This document shows positions 61,601 to 64,000 of a stretch of DNA of 64,000 bases, piece by piece. The notes beneath the pieces were generated by a model. It saw only the letters and a program-made list of their open reading frames with translations. It did not search any database and was not told the DNA's origin. Origin of the DNA: Corbicula japonica (Eukaryota; Mollusca; Bivalvia; Venerida; Cyrenidae); the NCBI GenBank assembly GCA_038501625.1, contig JAZAYU010001112.1:21834-85833 (forward strand), given 5' to 3'. How positions within the stretch are numbered: position 1 is the first letter of the stretch; each line of letters begins with the position of its first letter. Both the position numbers and the translations under genes were made by a program.

Positions 61601-63902
61601 ATATTTTTATTATTGTCTTACTGGTGCGTGAACCCGCACGGCGACAGTGCCTAGCCATTCAATGCCAATTACTCTACCTATTTAGTTAACCTGGACACCC
61701 TGAAAAGATTGCTCAGATTATCCAATACACGTGTTCATCATTGCATGAAACCATTTGCATGATTTCATTTAACCTTTTTTATTAGACCCAAACTATCTGA
61801 TTTAAACGGTTTCACTCATTATAAATTACAGAATAATAAGCTACTGACAGAGATAGGTAATTGTTAGACTATGGTACAATTTATAAATTCTGCAACTGGC
61901 TTTGAAAGTTTCCAGAGCAAAGTGAATTTAGGCAGAAGTTTTTCAACCTATTAAATAATGGTACATTAGTGAAATTACTTGAAAAAAATGCCTTACCGGT
62001 ATTTAAACCATAAATAGGACAATGACTAAGAAGGAAAATATGTTCTCAAAATTGTTAAATATGTTATGATTTAAATGAAAAAGTTCAGACATGTATGTAC
62101 ATGTATATTATGAGTCGTTACTCATACGACACAGTGTCTTATTCACAAGATATAACACACACAGTGAATCTTTTATGAAAGTTAGACTTGTTTGCAGTAC
62201 AGTTTCTGTACTAAAGTTTCCTGTAAAAATATATATACAACACTAATACCTCTGTTATCCTGTTGAAACATTTGTCTGCAGTACAGTTTCTATACTAGAG
62301 CTTTAGTTTCCTGTATACATGTAAATACAATATAAATACCTGTGTAATCCTGTTGGAACATTTGTTTTCAGTACAGTTTCTATACTATAGTTTCATATAT
62401 ACATGTATATACAACGACCTATGTGATCCTGTTGAAACATTTGTTTGCAGTACAAATTCATAGTAAAGTTTCCTATATACATGTATATACAACATAAATA
62501 CCTGTGTAATCCTGTTGAAATACTTGTTTGCAGTTCGGTTTCTATACTATAGTTTCCTGTATACATATATATACAACCTAAATACCTGTGTCTGTATATA
62601 TGTATATACAACATAAATACCTGTTTGATCCTGTTGGAACATTTGGTTTTTGTTGTGAGGTACTGCCTATACTAGGAGGGTGTTGTCCATGATTTGCTGG
62701 TGTTGTTCCATGAGGTACAAGGGATGGGGGTCCACCTTTGTAAATAAAAATGTTTTTCATCAGAGCTATCAATCTCTTTTCCACCTATACCGTTTATTTT
62801 AGCAATGACATATAAGGGAATACAGTTCTTACAATAGTACTTTTTTTTCTTTTCAATGACATTAAAATACAACTAATAAACAATAATCTTCTATTTTGTT
62901 TTAAAATTATATTCACTAAAACCTTTTTTGTACTACAATTGTAACTTAGCGATGGACATGTATAAGTTTTTGCCAATAAATATTTTACTTGACTTGACCA
63001 TAGATAAGCATACTAGTATAGATGCTTTACCTGACGTTTCACTATAATAATAATTCTCAGAAAGGTCTACAGTGTTCCATTAATGTTAAAAACATCACTG
63101 CAAGATATACACCATTTCATGAATGTCAACACGATAGTTTCAATGTCTCAAGTGTTTATAAATACCGCTGTAAGTTTTGCAGTGTTTCTTACATTTTAAT
63201 ATTTTACCTGGAAGGTCTATGATGCTACATAAATTGTCAAAATTTTCCAGACAAGATTAAGAAAACTACATTAAGGTCAATTATTTCCCTGCAAACTTAC
63301 CAGTTATTAAACAGTGTCATACAGATGTCAATTATTTAACTGCAATGTTAATGTAATCACATAAAAATGACAATACTTATCCTGCAGACCAAGGCTGTTA
63401 TGCCAATGACCTCAACTGAGGCACCCCACAGGAAAAAGGTACCTTCGGTCATCTTTTGCAACATTTTAGTTGTTAATATATTTAGAAATGACTTACAACA
63501 ACAATCTATTATTTTCTCATAACTAAAACTAAACAGTGATTTTGTTACAAATTTTGTTAATAAAATGGTATTTTAGTGCAAAATGCATAATACAGTAGTA
63601 AATGTCGTCTGCTCAAATTTACGTCAATTCAAATTAACGTCAACTGTCAAAAGTATCTTTTGTCCGTGACGCGCCTCATATAGTCTTATCTTTAAGGTGT
63701 AATCACATCGAAAAACAACCCTACCGTAACCTACTTACCATGTGTAGTCATAGGAAGAGGTGGGTGGGGTGGGGTCGTAGTTGGAAAGAATCTGGATACA
63801 TTCACATTTTTCAACTCCTCCTCATTTTTCCAAATACACACAGGATATGTGTCTGTACTGACTTTACAGTGTGCTAAATCATTGCAAATATCAAGATCCT
63901 CA
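57551..63902 (-). CDS. Single-pass membrane protein with Ser/Thr/Pro stalk, 3' part of the gene (five exons)
   Basis: Five exons on the minus strand: 63,739-63,902, 62,621-62,735, 61,053-61,271, 58,329-58,465 and 57,551-57,684. All have GT-AG borders, and each donor phase matches the next acceptor (1, 2, 2, 1). The 5' part lies beyond the window. In order, the product shows the end of an ectodomain with three cysteines (C-x5-C-x9-C), a Pro/Thr/Ser-rich stalk with likely O-glycosylation, one membrane span (GAIAALVIGLLAFTTILVYA), a basic stop-transfer KIYKKKFRH, and a tail of about 55 residues ending in VPYQEMNNS. The tail has a YxxM motif, known in other receptors to bind PI3-kinase SH2 domains when phosphorylated. 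The receptor family cannot be named from this part. A signalling or adhesion receptor is the best guess. Confidence 0.8.
58329..58465 (-). CDS. Transmembrane exon
   Basis: The acceptor ttcttgtttcag and donor GAAG/gtacc bound 137 bp. It encodes a short acidic linker (SEDNGPALSS), a 20-residue hydrophobic span and a Lys/Arg-rich stretch. Without splicing at this donor the frame would run on to a stop at 58,243, so an alternative shorter tail is possible. Confidence 0.8.
58466..59520. repeat. Intronic decayed tandem repeats containing the acceptor sequence
   Basis: The motif gggaacactgaaacaagaat and variants recur about every 50-65 bp (for example near 58,508, 58,870, 58,918, 59,308 and 59,405), with caacaaatgNtgcaac between. 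On the minus strand each unit reads ttcttgtttcagtgttccc. The array starts at the real acceptor of the transmembrane exon. Confidence 0.75.
58579..58633. repeat. TC microsatellite
   Basis: Uninterrupted (TC) run of about 27 units in the intron. It is a likely length-polymorphic site. Confidence 0.97.
59633..59692. repeat. 60-bp direct repeat, left copy
   Basis: Begins ttgtatttcgaatgtgtcat and ends gcaacagtaccg. It is identical by eye to 60,950-61,009, 1,317 bp away. It is followed by an inverted pair cgcttataagacggg/cccgtcttataagcg, a common MITE end. Confidence 0.9.
60545..60945. repeat. About 95-bp tandem repeat, five decayed copies
   Basis: aatgacggagcttcgaaaat and variants recur near 60,549, 60,631, 60,721, 60,818 and 60,916, with NaaattgccgatttttttN between. 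It is bounded on the right by the second 60-bp direct repeat. Confidence 0.8.
60950..61009. repeat. 60-bp direct repeat, right copy
   Basis: Matches 59,633-59,692. It lies 44 bp from the donor of the stalk exon at 61,053. Confidence 0.9.
61053..61271 (-). CDS. Stalk exon
   Basis: 219 bp, exactly 73 codons, in and out in phase 2, with acceptor ttgcattgcag and donor GAAACAG/gtattg. It encodes a Ser/Thr-rich stretch with few charges and no cysteine, such as TTTVKSPPGFVIST and STQGAQSTTVSNG. As a symmetric exon it can be skipped without frame loss, so stalk length could vary by splicing. Confidence 0.8.
62180..62640. repeat. Intronic tandem repeat containing the exon end and donor
   Basis: Units of about 80-120 bp with tcctgttgRaacatttg near 62,261, 62,351, 62,429, 62,511 and 62,631; the last lies in the exon itself. 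On the minus strand each unit carries a copy of the last 20-25 exon bases, and several also carry caggtattta, the donor. Confidence 0.8.
62621..62735 (-). CDS. Pro/Gln-rich stalk exon
   Basis: 115 bp, with acceptor atttacaaag and donor AACAG/gtattta. It enters in phase 1 and leaves in phase 2. It encodes GGPPSLVPHGTTPANHGQHP and then a Ser/Gln/Pro-rich end. Confidence 0.78.
63739..63902 (-). CDS. Cysteine-containing ectodomain exon
   Basis: 164 bp, with acceptor gattttctag and donor CATG/gtaagtagg, a near-ideal donor. It enters in phase 2 and leaves in phase 1. It encodes DICNDLAHCKVSTDTYPVC and then PTTTPPHPPLPMTT, the change from a folded region to the stalk. It is the first exon of this gene inside the window. 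Confidence 0.8.
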
Positions 63903-64000
63903 CTAGAAAATCAACATTAACATATTTATATTACATAATAACATAATAACATTAAGGGCCATCTTCAGTCGACATTGCACTGGCATTAGAAAAAAATAAA

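Noticed and set aside
61630..61700. tRNA-like stretch on the minus strand
   Set aside because: It has a short T-arm-like hairpin, but loop size and the other arms do not fit.

Overview
The window looks like genomic DNA from a marine bivalve mollusc. It is AT-rich and packed with decayed mobile elements and minisatellites. Its genes are eukaryotic: one has introns with clear GT-AG boundaries and consistent phases. The main family is the large molluscan set of Mab-21 / cGAS-like nucleotidyltransferases, whose members share an SKAEGLT...ESDxD signature. Species is not assigned. There are no bacterial operons, CRISPR arrays or complete transposase genes.

Layout. (1) 1-19,598 is paralogous block A: satellite-bearing flank, a 68-bp satellite of about 78 copies (1,851-7,186), a 21-bp minisatellite, a 150-bp tandem array, an intact cGAS-like gene on the minus strand (cGLR1, 11,674-13,014), a 30-bp minisatellite, and a 73-bp relic of a second cGLR 5' end. 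(2) 19,599-26,185 is about 6.6 kb of unrelated DNA that interrupts the block; paralogous sequence resumes on its far side where it left off. (3) 26,186-43,640 is block B, collinear with A: a 19-copy 68-bp array, the 21-bp minisatellite, a broken cGLR (cGLR2), the 30-bp minisatellite and the same relic. Block B also carries private insertions, including a 2.2-kb element with 0.5-kb inverted termini and a 5-bp target duplication. (4) 43,640-51,700 holds two older cGLR units: cGLR3, a pseudogene split by a TA-flanked inverted-repeat element, and cGLR4, intact (50,035-51,369). (5) 51,700-57,500 is mostly gene-free and includes a 1.27-kb imperfect palindrome. (6) 57,551-63,902 holds the last five exons of a minus-strand gene for a single-pass membrane protein with a Ser/Thr/Pro-rich stalk and a short tail with a YxxM motif.

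Biology. The four cGLR copies, three further relics and duplicated flanks show a local birth-and-death cluster of putative cytosolic nucleic-acid sensors. The two intact copies keep the GS motif and all three expected acidic residues, so they could be active cyclic-dinucleotide synthases. The copies differ most in a segment just before the GS motif and in a loop near residue 145. The neighbouring receptor gene is not obviously related in function.

Limits. Homology, repeat boundaries and copy numbers were judged by eye. Family names for mobile elements rest on termini and target duplications only.
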